Positions 8,819-18,060 of a stretch of 64,000 nt of DNA are shown piece after piece. The notes beneath the pieces are model-generated. The model worked only from the letters and a program-made list of their open reading frames with translations, was not told the origin of the DNA and searched no databases. The DNA lies in assembly GCA_945872425.1 (NCBI GenBank), contig CAMBZE010000001.1:1-64000 (forward strand), read 5' to 3'. A program made the translations under genes and the position numbers. Position 1 is the stretch's first letter; each line of letters begins with the position of its first letter. Source of the stretch: Methylotenera oryzisoli. Its GTDB lineage: Bacteria > Pseudomonadota > Gammaproteobacteria > Burkholderiales > Methylophilaceae.

Positions 8819-9574
8819 TTGCATAACACACTGCGCATTGCTACATTCAATATCCACAAGGGCGTTACTCACTTTAGCGCACGCTTTGCCTTGCACCAGC
8901 AGCGTGAGTTGCTACGCAAGCTACATACCGATATTGTATTTTTGCAAGAAGTGCGAGATGCACATCATGCTCACAGCAAGCGCTTTTCGGCATGGCCTAA
9001 CTCCGGGCAAGTAGAGTTTTTAGCCGATACGGTATGGTCGGATTTCGTTTACGCAAAAAATTCGGTGTATCCCGCCGGGCATCATGGCAATGCCCTGCTT
9101 TCAAAGTTTCCCATCATTAAAACGACCAATATTGATATATCAGCGCATGCTACCGAAGAACGTGGCATGCTACATGCTGAAATTGACATACCAAACTGGA
9201 GCAAGCCATTGCACGCGATTTGTGTGCATCTTGGCTTGTTTGCACACTGGCGCCGCCAGCAGCTATCAACGATAACCGACTACATCCAACAACATATACC
9301 AAGCGATGCACCGCTCATTATTGCTGGTGATTTTAATGACTGGGGGCTGCGTTCAGGTAAAGCATTTGCAGAGCACCTGCACCTGCGCGAAGTATTTGAA
9401 CACCATGCCGGCAAGCCCGCGCGAAGTTTTCCATCCTGGCTACCCCTATTGAGGTTGGACCGTATTTATACGCGGGGCTTTCATGTAAAACACGTAGAAG
9501 TAAACTCAGGCGCACATTTTCTTAAAGTGTCTGATCATGCCATACTCTCTGCAACCATCACCAAAGATTCCTGA
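8819..9574 (+). CDS. Endonuclease/exonuclease/phosphatase family protein (YbhP-like)
   Basis: The 251-residue protein is a compact EEP hydrolase: RIATFNIHKG (first strand, metal Asn), DIVFLQEV (metal Glu), GNALLSKFPI, IIAGDFNDWG (Asp/Asn pair) and SDHAILSATI (terminal Asp-His). It has no signal peptide. It begins at TTG with no ATG in a suitable place. The next gene, 8 bp downstream, is a cardiolipin synthase, the same pairing as ybhP-ybhO (clsB) in E. coli, so a role linked to lipid or phosphodiester chemistry is plausible. The substrate is unknown. Confidence 0.85.
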   Translation: MHNTLRIATFNIHKGVTHFSARFALHQQRELLRKLHTDIVFLQEVRDAHHAHSKRFSAWPNSGQVEFLADTVWSDFVYAKNSVYPAGHHGNALLSKFPIIKTTNIDISAHATEERGMLHAEIDIPNWSKPLHAICVHLGLFAHWRRQQLSTITDYIQQHIPSDAPLIIAGDFNDWGLRSGKAFAEHLHLREVFEHHAGKPARSFPSWLPLLRLDRIYTRGFHVKHVEVNSGAHFLKVSDHAILSATITKDS

Positions 9575-9582
9575 AAAATAGT

Positions 9583-10743
9583 ATGCATTTTATTGGCGGA
9601 AATCAAATCAAGTTGCTGCGAAGCGGTGCCGAGTATTTCCCTGCCTTAGAGCAAGCCATCCAAAATGCTACACAGGAAATATATCTGCAGACCTATATCT
9701 ATGAAATCGATGAGATTGGTGTACGGATCGGCAGCGCCTTAAAACAAGCTGCTCAACGCAAGGTAGCGGTCAACCTATTGCTGGATGGATTTGGCTGCAA
9801 GGATTTTCCTAAAACTTATATTCATGAGCTAGAGTCGGCTGGCGTCCGCGTAATGTTTTATCGTCCGAAGATCTCTCCCTGGACTTTAAAGAGGAATCGT
9901 TTACGGCGCCTGCATCGTAAAGTTGCTGTGATAGATGGTGAAGTTGCTTTTGTTGGGGGTATCAATATTATCGATGACCACAACGCGCCACACAAAATTC
10001 CACCTCGCATTGATTATGCCGTGCGTATTGAAGGCGCCCTACTTCCCACCATTGCTGCAAACGTGCGTCGGCTTTGGCGTCGCATCGCATGGATACACCT
10101 GTGGCGCACCAACCATAACAATGTGCTACAGCGCCTCAAACCTCCCGCCCTTAGTACAGGCAGTGGCATAAAAGTGGCTTTCGTGATTCGCGACAACGTA
10201 TTGCATAGACGTGACATTGAGAATGCCTATCTAGACGCAATCAATCATGCGCAATCTGAAATCATCATTGCAAATGCCTATTTCGTTCCCGGCAGAAGGT
10301 TTCGCAAAGCCTTACTGGATGCCGCCAAACGCGGCGTAAAGGTTAAATTGCTATTGCAGGGGCGCATGGAATATTTTTTAATGTTCGCAACCCATGCTTT
10401 TTATGGTGTGTTTTTAGAAAACGGCATTGAAATTTATGAATATCGTAATAGCTTTATGCATAGCAAGGTAGCGGTCATTGATAACGATTGGGCAACTGTT
10501 GGCTCATCGAACATCGACCCCTTTAGCTTGTTGTTAGCGCATGAGGCCAACCTGCTGATACAAGACCGAGCATTTGCTACGGAACTGCGAATAGACATTG
10601 AAGCTTCCATGAAAAATGGGGTGCATCAGGTCACATCAAAATCGTGGATAAACGGTAATATCCTGCATCGCAGCCTGTCATGGATTGCCTACGGCATCGT
10701 CAGGTTTCTCCTGGGGGTTATCGGCTATTCTAAAGAGCAATAA
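9583..10743 (+). CDS. clsB: Cardiolipin synthase ClsB-type (phospholipase D family)
   Basis: The protein has two phospholipase D motifs: HRKVAVID with His111, Lys113 and Asp118, and HSKVAVID with His293, Lys295 and Asp300. ClsB condenses phosphatidylglycerol with a second phospholipid (phosphatidylglycerol or phosphatidylethanolamine) to cardiolipin at the inner membrane. At 386 residues with no long N-terminal membrane segment it fits ClsB rather than ClsA. The C-terminus (SWIAYGIVRFLLGVIGY) is hydrophobic and may anchor it. It follows the EEP gene as in the ybhP-clsB arrangement. Confidence 0.9.
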   Translation: MHFIGGNQIKLLRSGAEYFPALEQAIQNATQEIYLQTYIYEIDEIGVRIGSALKQAAQRKVAVNLLLDGFGCKDFPKTYIHELESAGVRVMFYRPKISPWTLKRNRLRRLHRKVAVIDGEVAFVGGINIIDDHNAPHKIPPRIDYAVRIEGALLPTIAANVRRLWRRIAWIHLWRTNHNNVLQRLKPPALSTGSGIKVAFVIRDNVLHRRDIENAYLDAINHAQSEIIIANAYFVPGRRFRKALLDAAKRGVKVKLLLQGRMEYFLMFATHAFYGVFLENGIEIYEYRNSFMHSKVAVIDNDWATVGSSNIDPFSLLLAHEANLLIQDRAFATELRIDIEASMKNGVHQVTSKSWINGNILHRSLSWIAYGIVRFLLGVIGYSKEQ

Positions 10744-10745
10744 CA

Positions 10746-11972
10746 GTGGCACCTAAAACTGCAATCGTTATTGGTGGCGGCATTGCCGGTTGCAGCACGG
10801 CTTATGCGCTGGCACAGCGTGGCTTGCAGGTGACCCTTTTGGAGCGTCATGCCAACCTTGCTAGTGAAGCCTCTGGTAACCCACTGGCCATGCTATACCC
10901 GCGCTTAAGTGGTGATAATGTCACTAGTGAGTTTGCACTTGCCGGATATTTGCACAGCTTGGCTTTATTCAAGTCACTTGATTTATCACCATCGGACTTT
11001 AATACTTGCGGCATGTTGCAACTTGGTTTTAACGCAAGAGAATTAGCCCGCATTCAAAAAGTGGCAGCGCAAAATCACCCGGATCATATTCTAAACTACG
11101 TCACTCAATTTGAGGCCAGCGCACTTGCCGGCATTGATATAGCACATGATGCGCTATATTTTCCCAATGCAGCCTGGGTTAAACCACAACTGCTTTGTAG
11201 GCGCTTAACACAGCACGACAATATATCAATAATTACTTTAAGTAACGTTTATAATATATTGAAAATAAATAATTTATTTGAGATTTATGTTGCTGGCAAC
11301 ATCATTGTAAAAGCAGAGGTCGTGGTTATCGCCAATGCCAATGATGCACAATATTTGTGTCAAAATCTACCCCTGAACACGCAAACCGTGCGTGGGCAGG
11401 TAAGCCTACTCAATGCCACCGACACAAGCAGCAACTTACAAACAATTGTGTGTAGCGATGGCTATTTCAGCCCTGCCGTACTTCAACAAAACGCGAGGCA
11501 TTGTCACTGCTTAGGCGCTACATTCTCGGCTACTCCTGCATCTTCAACAAAACAGGATAATTTGCACATTGATGACAAAGATCATCTCGCCAATTTAGAT
11601 AAAATAAACAACATTTCACCTAAATTGCATCAAGCGCTACAAGGCAACATTACTGGCGGGCGCGTCTCGCAACGATGCGCCACCCCTGATTACTGGCCTC
11701 TGGCGGGTCAATTGCTAGATGCTGCCGCATTAACAGCCAATCCGCCACGCCCTAGTGCCGCCACAAACTCGCTGCCATGGATTGACGGGCTTTACATGAA
11801 CGTAGCGCATGGCAGCAAGGGGTTTACCAGCGCGCCACTGTGTGCCGAGCTATTAGCCTGCCTGATATGCAATGAAACATTACCCATTTCCGGCGAACTT
11901 GCTGGCAGGCTCAACCCTAACCGATTTTTGCTAAAAGAAATGGGGTTAAAACGGCTCGCTAAAATGGGCTAA
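10746..11972 (+). CDS. mnmC: FAD-dependent cmnm5U34 oxidoreductase domain of MnmC (stand-alone)
   Basis: The 408-residue protein starts at GTG two bases after clsB ends and opens with the dinucleotide fold IVIGGGIAGCSTAYALAQRG. It then shows NPLAMLYPRLS and the C-terminal HGSKGFTSAP block, all typical of the MnmC(o) domain, which oxidatively removes the carboxymethyl group of cmnm5U at tRNA position 34 to leave nm5U. The methyltransferase half found in the E. coli fusion is missing here, so a separate MnmD would be needed elsewhere for mnm5U. The domain call is confident. Confidence 0.85.
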   Translation: MAPKTAIVIGGGIAGCSTAYALAQRGLQVTLLERHANLASEASGNPLAMLYPRLSGDNVTSEFALAGYLHSLALFKSLDLSPSDFNTCGMLQLGFNARELARIQKVAAQNHPDHILNYVTQFEASALAGIDIAHDALYFPNAAWVKPQLLCRRLTQHDNISIITLSNVYNILKINNLFEIYVAGNIIVKAEVVVIANANDAQYLCQNLPLNTQTVRGQVSLLNATDTSSNLQTIVCSDGYFSPAVLQQNARHCHCLGATFSATPASSTKQDNLHIDDKDHLANLDKINNISPKLHQALQGNITGGRVSQRCATPDYWPLAGQLLDAAALTANPPRPSAATNSLPWIDGLYMNVAHGSKGFTSAPLCAELLACLICNETLPISGELAGRLNPNRFLLKEMGLKRLAKMG

Positions 11973-11981
11973 AATCACCAT

Positions 11982-13856
11982 ATGCACAATCCAGAAAACC
12001 AACTTAAATACTATCAGCAGATTCTACTGAAAAACCCGAAAGATTTAAGCGTACAAATTAACTGTGGTAATTTGTGTGTAGAACTTAAACGCTTTGAGGA
12101 TGCGGCAGGCTATTTCAGGCGATTAGTCCGTATATTAAAAAACAATCAGGATGTACATAACGCTTTATGTTATGCGCTACAAGAACTGGGCAATGAATCC
12201 CATGCACAAGGTCAATTTACCCTAGCTGAAGCGTGCTTTGCCGAAGCGTTACAATATCAGCCCAATCATGCTGAATATCTATATAACTTGGGCAATGCGC
12301 AACGTGAACTAGGTAAAGCGAAAGAGGCTGCGCTACAGTATCAGAGAGCAATACAGATCAATCCAAATGATGCCGACTTTCACAATAATTTAGGTAATGT
12401 TCAGCGCGAACTGGGGCAACTGGATTTAGCCATTGAAAGCTACAAAAAGGCTTTAGCGCTGAACCCACAGCTTCACCATGCCAAGGTACATCTAGTACAC
12501 CAGAAGCAGCACATATGCGACTGGCATGATCTGAATGATGACATTGCCGAAATTCGGCATTGGGTAAAAACTCAACCCAGCGCACAAATCTCGCCCTTTG
12601 CATTTTTAGCCATGCCAACCACCACGGCTGAAGAACAAAAAATCTGCGCAGACAATTGGGTAAATAATCGTTACGCAGGGCTTGCTCAACATGGCAAACA
12701 ACTCAATTTCACTCATGCTGCGCATCATAAATCGCAGAAAAAAATAAGATTAGGCTATTTATCTGCAGATTTCAGGCTACATCCGCTTGCATTTCTGGTG
12801 AGCGAACTCATTGAAATGCACGACAGATCGCAATTTGAAATCATCGGCTTTTCATATGGGGTGAATGACAAAACCAGCGCCAGAGCAAGGTTGGAAAAAG
12901 CATTCGACCAGTTTCATGACATTCGGCAACTCTCCGAGATTGAAGCTGCAAAAAAAATATACGGCTGTCATGTGGATATTTTGGTAGATTTAACCGGCTT
13001 CACGCAGACCAGCCGCAGTGGCATTGCTGCCTTGCGGCCTGCGCCTATCAACGTGAACTGGCTAGGGTTTCCGGGCACCATGGGCACTTTTGGCCATGAA
13101 CCGCTGTTTGATTACATTTTGACAGATAGTTTTATCAGCCCGCCAGAATCCTCTGCAAACTACGCAGAAAAATTAGCGCCATTACCGCACAGCTACCAAC
13201 CGAACGACCGCAAACGACCTGTGGGCAAAACACCTTCGCGACAAGATTGTGCATTGCCTGAGCAGGCATTTGTATTCTGCTGCTTTAACCAATCTTTCAA
13301 AATCACATCGGATATATTTGCAGTCTGGATGCGCTTACTCAACGCTGTTCCGAATAGCGTTCTTTGGCTGCTTGATTGCAATCCATGGGCTAAACAACAT
13401 TTAACCTGTGAAGCCGCAACACATGGCATTGCTGCCGAACGCCTGATTTTTGCGCCACGGGTTGCCATTGCAGAGCATCTTGCACGCCATGCACATGCGA
13501 ACCTGTTTTTAGATACCCTACCCTATAATGCGCACACCACGTGCAGCGATGCCCTATGGATGGGTTTGCCCGTACTGACCTGTGCAGGGGATACTTTTGC
13601 AGCGCGCGTGGCAGGCAGCTTAATCAAGGCAGCCGGCTTACCTGAGCTCATCACCTATACCTTGCAGGATTACGAAGAAAAAGCACTGTCTCTAGCACAA
13701 AATCCCGCGCTACTCACCACAATGAAGCAAAAACTGCTGTCAGAAAAAATGACTTCTGCCCTGTTTGATACCGCAAGCTTTACCCAATCACTAGAAGCTA
13801 TTTATCAACAAAATATATGGCAACGCTATTCCATATCCTTGAGAAACGCGGTGTAA
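11982..13856 (+). CDS. TPR protein with O-GlcNAc-transferase-like (GT41/SPINDLY) domain
   Basis: The 624-residue protein has tetratricopeptide repeats at about residues 5-170 (for example AEYLYNLGNAQRELGKAKEAALQYQRAIQINPNDADFHNNLGN, split here as adjoining 34-residue units) followed by a GT41-type catalytic region from about 240: IRLGYLSADFRLHPLAFLV, VDLTGFTQTSRSGIAALRPA, NVNWLGFPGTMG, and DTLPYNAHTTCSDALWMGLP. Bacterial members are thought to transfer a sugar to protein; the donor and targets are not known here. The 3' end overlaps the convergent gcvH gene by 31 bp. Confidence 0.85.
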   Translation: MHNPENQLKYYQQILLKNPKDLSVQINCGNLCVELKRFEDAAGYFRRLVRILKNNQDVHNALCYALQELGNESHAQGQFTLAEACFAEALQYQPNHAEYLYNLGNAQRELGKAKEAALQYQRAIQINPNDADFHNNLGNVQRELGQLDLAIESYKKALALNPQLHHAKVHLVHQKQHICDWHDLNDDIAEIRHWVKTQPSAQISPFAFLAMPTTTAEEQKICADNWVNNRYAGLAQHGKQLNFTHAAHHKSQKKIRLGYLSADFRLHPLAFLVSELIEMHDRSQFEIIGFSYGVNDKTSARARLEKAFDQFHDIRQLSEIEAAKKIYGCHVDILVDLTGFTQTSRSGIAALRPAPINVNWLGFPGTMGTFGHEPLFDYILTDSFISPPESSANYAEKLAPLPHSYQPNDRKRPVGKTPSRQDCALPEQAFVFCCFNQSFKITSDIFAVWMRLLNAVPNSVLWLLDCNPWAKQHLTCEAATHGIAAERLIFAPRVAIAEHLARHAHANLFLDTLPYNAHTTCSDALWMGLPVLTCAGDTFAARVAGSLIKAAGLPELITYTLQDYEEKALSLAQNPALLTTMKQKLLSEKMTSALFDTASFTQSLEAIYQQNIWQRYSISLRNAV

Positions 13857-14206
13857 GCGGCCTCGTCCATGAGATCATCAAGCTCACCCGAATCATTCAT
13901 TTTCAGCTTGATAAACCAGCCTGCTCCCATAGGGTCATGATTAACCTGCTCAGGCTCATTGATAAGAGTCGTATTGACTTCAACAATAACCCCTGAGACT
14001 GGCATCGTGATTTCACTGGCCGCCTTAACCGACTCGATTATCGCTATTTCTTCACCCTGCATCATTGCCTTGCCTATTTCCGGCAGTTGTATGTAAACCA
14101 GATCACCCAACTGCTCCTGGGCAAAATCGGTAATGCCAACCGTCACGAGGCCACCGTCCTCAACCAGCAGCCATTCGTGTTCCTTGGTATATCTGATCTT
14201 ACTCAT
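13826..14206 (-). CDS. gcvH: Glycine cleavage system H protein
   Basis: GcvH is the lipoyl carrier that shuttles the aminomethyl intermediate between GcvP, GcvT and GcvL. The 126-residue protein shows YTKEHEWLLVEDG at the start, GDLVYIQLPEIGK, and the lipoylation site ESVKAASEI with Lys61. It is alone here; gcvT and gcvP are not next to it, though glyA, which feeds the same one-carbon pool, lies at 58676. It converges on the TPR/GT41 gene and overlaps it by 31 bp. Confidence 0.95.
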   Translation of the reverse strand: MSKIRYTKEHEWLLVEDGGLVTVGITDFAQEQLGDLVYIQLPEIGKAMMQGEEIAIIESVKAASEITMPVSGVIVEVNTTLINEPEQVNHDPMGAGWFIKLKMNDSGELDDLMDEAAYTAFLKDME

Positions 14207-14376
14207 TTGTTTATATCCCTTAAATGAAGTTGCTATTTTTTTAACCGGATTAGGTGCAGCCTACAATATCAAATAGAAAATGAGCATCGTGCGCGCACAG
14301 CTACTGTCAATATTCAAGCACTAGAACTGATAAACAAGTAGCCTGCGTACCCGATTATAAAACACTTCCTATTGTT

Positions 14377-14937
14377 TCAGCCCCCAAATTTTGTGGATTC
14401 GGTCACTTGACGGCATGCGAGGCAGGCATCTGCATTGGAGCGTGCCTTTTCATCTGCTCCATGGACATGGTCATGCCCAGCCTTCGCTTGCGGCAAAGCA
14501 ATCACCCCCAGCCCGTGCCGATAAACCAGTTCCCCGCCATGCCATGCGGTGGTGGCAACCATGCCCCATGCGCCAATCACCGCGCCGGTAAACCACCAGG
14601 CCGGTATCGCATCTACCTTGCTGCGCCGGGCATCCCAGCCTGCCAGTAACACCAGTGCCGCTACCGTACCCGATGCCCATGCACGGTGAATCAGCATGGC
14701 AGCATGACCGGCTTCGTCATGATTTACGCTGTTGAATGCCTGCCAACCAAAAAAAGCCGTAGGCAGCGCCGCCAGAGCCCCCAGCCACAATGTGGCATGG
14801 GCGAGAACGGCGCAATGCACGGCGCAGGCTTTACCTCGCGTTGCACTTGCCACCACGTGAAAGAACGCCGACACCGAAATCAGAGCGATGGGGAAATGCA
14901 CCATTAACGGATGTAAATTGGGAATGATTTCAGGCAT
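14377..14937 (-). CDS. DUF2231 membrane protein
   Basis: The 186-residue protein has four probable membrane helices and the DUF2231 opening NLHPLMVHFPIALI, with His-rich segments (HAAMLIHR, AWHGGELVYRHG, AGHDHVHGAD) that could bind haem or metal. It ends with a pair of Cys (CLACR). It is the last gene of the cus-like operon, starting 2 bp after the pump gene stops, so it is probably translated with it and may help handle the exported metal. The exact role is unknown. Confidence 0.75.
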   Translation of the reverse strand: MPEIIPNLHPLMVHFPIALISVSAFFHVVASATRGKACAVHCAVLAHATLWLGALAALPTAFFGWQAFNSVNHDEAGHAAMLIHRAWASGTVAALVLLAGWDARRSKVDAIPAWWFTGAVIGAWGMVATTAWHGGELVYRHGLGVIALPQAKAGHDHVHGADEKARSNADACLACRQVTESTKFGG

Positions 14938-14939
14938 AT

Positions 14940-17900
14940 TCAGCTCCTTGTTTTGAGAGAAAATTCTTTGACCAGACCATAAATAGCCGGGATCACGATT
15001 AGCGTCAGTACGGTGGCTGACACCATGCCACCCACCATAGGCGCGGCAATGCGGCGCATCACTTCAGATCCCGTTCCGCTACTCAGCATCACTGGCAGCA
15101 GGCCTACGATACTGCCGACAACGGTCATCATCACCGGACGTACCCGGTACACCGCGCCCTGCACCACTGCGCTGTAAATATCCTCGCTGGTGACCCGTTC
15201 ACCGGCAGCTTTGCGTTTTACGGTGATAGCCTCCAGCGCTTGGTCAAGGTAAACCAGCATCACCATGCCGGTTTCGGCTCCGATACCGATTAGGCCGATG
15301 AAGCCAACGGCCGCTGCGATGCTCAGGTTGTAGTCGAGCCAATACATCAGCCAGACGCCGCCGACCACAGAGAATGGTACCGAGAGCATCACCATTAAGG
15401 TTTCACTGAGACGATTGAAATTCAAATACAGCAGAACGAATACAATCAGAAGGGTGATGGGTAATACCACCTTCAATTTTTCAATTGCGCGCTGCATGAA
15501 CTCAAACTGACCGCTCCAGGTGATGTAATAGCCAGGAGAAAACTTAACCTGTTCACGCACTGCTTTTTGAGCAGCTGCAACATAGCTGCCAATATCCCGG
15601 TCACGAATATCAACAAAGATATATGCTGACAGCAACGCGTTCTCGGTGCGGATACTTGGCGGGCCTTTAACCAGTTTCACCTGCGCGAGTTGACCGAGTG
15701 GTATCATCGTGGCCCCCATGGTCGGCACCAGCACCTGCGTGGCGATGGCCTGCGGATCGCTTCTTAGATCTCTGGGATAGCGCACGGTAACGCCAAAGCG
15801 CTCACGTCCCTCCACCGTGGTCGTTACCATCTCGCCACCAAGCGCCACCGAAACCACATCGAGCAGATCGCCAACCGCTAACCCATAACGGGCGAGCGCC
15901 ATGCGGTCAGGTTCGATGTCAAGATAATAGCCGCCAGTGATGCGTTCTGCGTAAACGCTTGTCGTTCCCGGCACTGTTTTTACGACGGCTTCTATCTGTT
16001 TGGCGAGTTTCTCCATCTCACCCAGATCCTTACCAAACACCTTGATGCCGATCGGCGTACGGATACCGGTGGAGAGCATATCAATCCTAGCCTTGATCGG
16101 CATGGTCCATGCGTTGCTCACCCCAGGCAACTGCACCGCTTGATCCAGCTCGGCGATTAACTTATCGATCGTCATGCCGGGGCGCCATTCACTCTCCGGT
16201 TTGAGGTTAATCACGGTCTCAGCCATTTCCAGCGGCGCCGGATCGGTGGCGGTGTTGGCACGACCAGCCTTGCCCAACACCGAAGCGACTTCCGGGAAAC
16301 TTTTGATAATCTTATCCTGCGTCTGTAGCAGTTCGCCAGCCTTGGTAACGGAAATGCTCGGCAGTGTCGATGGCATGTAAAGCAGCGCACCCTCATTCAG
16401 GGTCGGCATAAATTCTGTTCCCAGCTTGAGCGCCGGATAGGCAGTCACCCCAAGCAATACGAGCGCAGTTACGACAATGAGGCCTTTCCACCGCATCACC
16501 CAAGCAATCACCGGTCGGTAAAGCCAGATCATCACGCGCACCAGCGGGTTATTTTGTTCTGACGGGATGCGCCCCCGCACCAGCAACAGTATCAGCACCG
16601 GCACCAGCGTGATCGACAGCAACGCAGCACCAGCCATGGCGAAAGTCTTGGTGTAGGCCAACGGCTGGAACATACGCCCCTCCTGTGCTTCCAGCGTGAA
16701 TACCGGCAGAAAAGAGACGGTGATAATCAACAACGAAAAGAACAGCGCCGGGCCGACTTCCTGACATGCGCTGATAATGGCGTCTTTGCGGTTCCCATTG
16801 GGGCCTAGTCGCTCCAGATGCTTGTGCGAGGTTTCAATCATGACGATGGCCGCATCGGTCATTTCGGCAATGGCGATAGCAATGCCGCCTAAACTCATGA
16901 TGTTGGAGTTGAGGCCAAGTAATTGCATCGCAATAAAGGCGACCAGAACGCCAATAGGCAGCATAATAATCGCCACCAGCGCACTGCGCACGTGCATAAG
17001 GAAAACTACGCACACCAGCGCCACGATGGCACCCTGCTCGACTAGCGTCCGACTTAGTGTCTCAATGGCGCGATGAATCAATCCGGAGCGGTCATACACG
17101 GCCTGAATCGAAACCCCTTCCGGCAGCCCCGATGCAATCTCATCGAGTTTGGCCTTGATGTTATGGATGACATCGAGGGCATTCTGACCATGCCGCGCCA
17201 CCGCGATGCCTGAGACAACTTCACCTTCACCATTGAATTCGGCGATACCGCGTCGCTCGTCAGCAACCAACTCGACACGGGCGATATCGCGCAGCAACAC
17301 CGGTGTACCAGCTTGCGCCTTGACGACAAGATTCTCAAGATCGCCAATACCGCGCAGATAACCCCTGCCACGCACCACGTATTCAGTCTCTGCCATCTCG
17401 ATGGCGCGCCCACCGACATCGCGGTTGCTCATGGCGATGACCTCGGATATCTTTTTCAGCGAGATGCCATAGGCCTGCAAGCGTTGCGGGTTCACGATGA
17501 CCTGATAGGTTTTCACGAAGCCACCCACACTGGCCACCTCAGCCACGCCATGCGCTTTGGTCAACTGATAACGTACAAACCAATCCTGAATTGAGCGCAA
17601 TTCGTCGAGCGTGCGATTCTTGGCAGTAACCACATATTGGTAAACCCAGCCTACCCCGGTTGCATCCGGGCCGAGTGCAGGCGTTACGCCTTTTGGCAAG
17701 CGACCCGCAGCAAAATTAAGATATTCCAGCACGCGCGAACGCGCCCAGTACATGTCCGTACCGTCCTCAAAGATGACATACACAAACGATGCGCCAAAGT
17801 TGGAGAAGCCGCGCACCACCTTGGATTTTGGCACCGACAGCATCGCCGTAGTGAGCGGATAGGTGACTTGATCCTCCACCACCTGTGGCGCCTGCCCCGG

Positions 17901-18059
17901 ATACTCGGTATAAACGATAACCTGCACGTCCGAGAGGTCAGGAATCGCATCAACCGGGGTATGGACGACACTGTAAATGCCCCAGACCACAATAAAAAGC
18001 GTGCCGAGCAGTACCAGAAAGACGTGCCGTACTGACCATTCGATAATTTTATTGAGCAT
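14940..18059 (-). CDS. cusA: Heavy-metal efflux RND pump, CusA/CzcA family
   Basis: The protein (1039 residues from ATG at 18059) is an inner-membrane RND pump: it opens MLNKIIEWSVRHVFLVLLG, has the HME-type motif NIMSLGGIAIAIAEMTDAAI, large periplasmic loops and twelve expected membrane helices. It should export metal ions with proton import, together with the adaptor and outer-membrane genes upstream. A longer frame reaches 18200, but that overlaps the adaptor gene; the ATG at 18059 follows its stop by one base. Metal choice (Cu/Ag versus Co/Zn/Cd) is inferred as copper-like from the neighbours. GC is visibly higher than in surrounding genes. Confidence 0.9.
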   Translation of the reverse strand: MLNKIIEWSVRHVFLVLLGTLFIVVWGIYSVVHTPVDAIPDLSDVQVIVYTEYPGQAPQVVEDQVTYPLTTAMLSVPKSKVVRGFSNFGASFVYVIFEDGTDMYWARSRVLEYLNFAAGRLPKGVTPALGPDATGVGWVYQYVVTAKNRTLDELRSIQDWFVRYQLTKAHGVAEVASVGGFVKTYQVIVNPQRLQAYGISLKKISEVIAMSNRDVGGRAIEMAETEYVVRGRGYLRGIGDLENLVVKAQAGTPVLLRDIARVELVADERRGIAEFNGEGEVVSGIAVARHGQNALDVIHNIKAKLDEIASGLPEGVSIQAVYDRSGLIHRAIETLSRTLVEQGAIVALVCVVFLMHVRSALVAIIMLPIGVLVAFIAMQLLGLNSNIMSLGGIAIAIAEMTDAAIVMIETSHKHLERLGPNGNRKDAIISACQEVGPALFFSLLIITVSFLPVFTLEAQEGRMFQPLAYTKTFAMAGAALLSITLVPVLILLLVRGRIPSEQNNPLVRVMIWLYRPVIAWVMRWKGLIVVTALVLLGVTAYPALKLGTEFMPTLNEGALLYMPSTLPSISVTKAGELLQTQDKIIKSFPEVASVLGKAGRANTATDPAPLEMAETVINLKPESEWRPGMTIDKLIAELDQAVQLPGVSNAWTMPIKARIDMLSTGIRTPIGIKVFGKDLGEMEKLAKQIEAVVKTVPGTTSVYAERITGGYYLDIEPDRMALARYGLAVGDLLDVVSVALGGEMVTTTVEGRERFGVTVRYPRDLRSDPQAIATQVLVPTMGATMIPLGQLAQVKLVKGPPSIRTENALLSAYIFVDIRDRDIGSYVAAAQKAVREQVKFSPGYYITWSGQFEFMQRAIEKLKVVLPITLLIVFVLLYLNFNRLSETLMVMLSVPFSVVGGVWLMYWLDYNLSIAAAVGFIGLIGIGAETGMVMLVYLDQALEAITVKRKAAGERVTSEDIYSAVVQGAVYRVRPVMMTVVGSIVGLLPVMLSSGTGSEVMRRIAAPMVGGMVSATVLTLIVIPAIYGLVKEFSLKTRS

Positions 18060-18060
18060 G

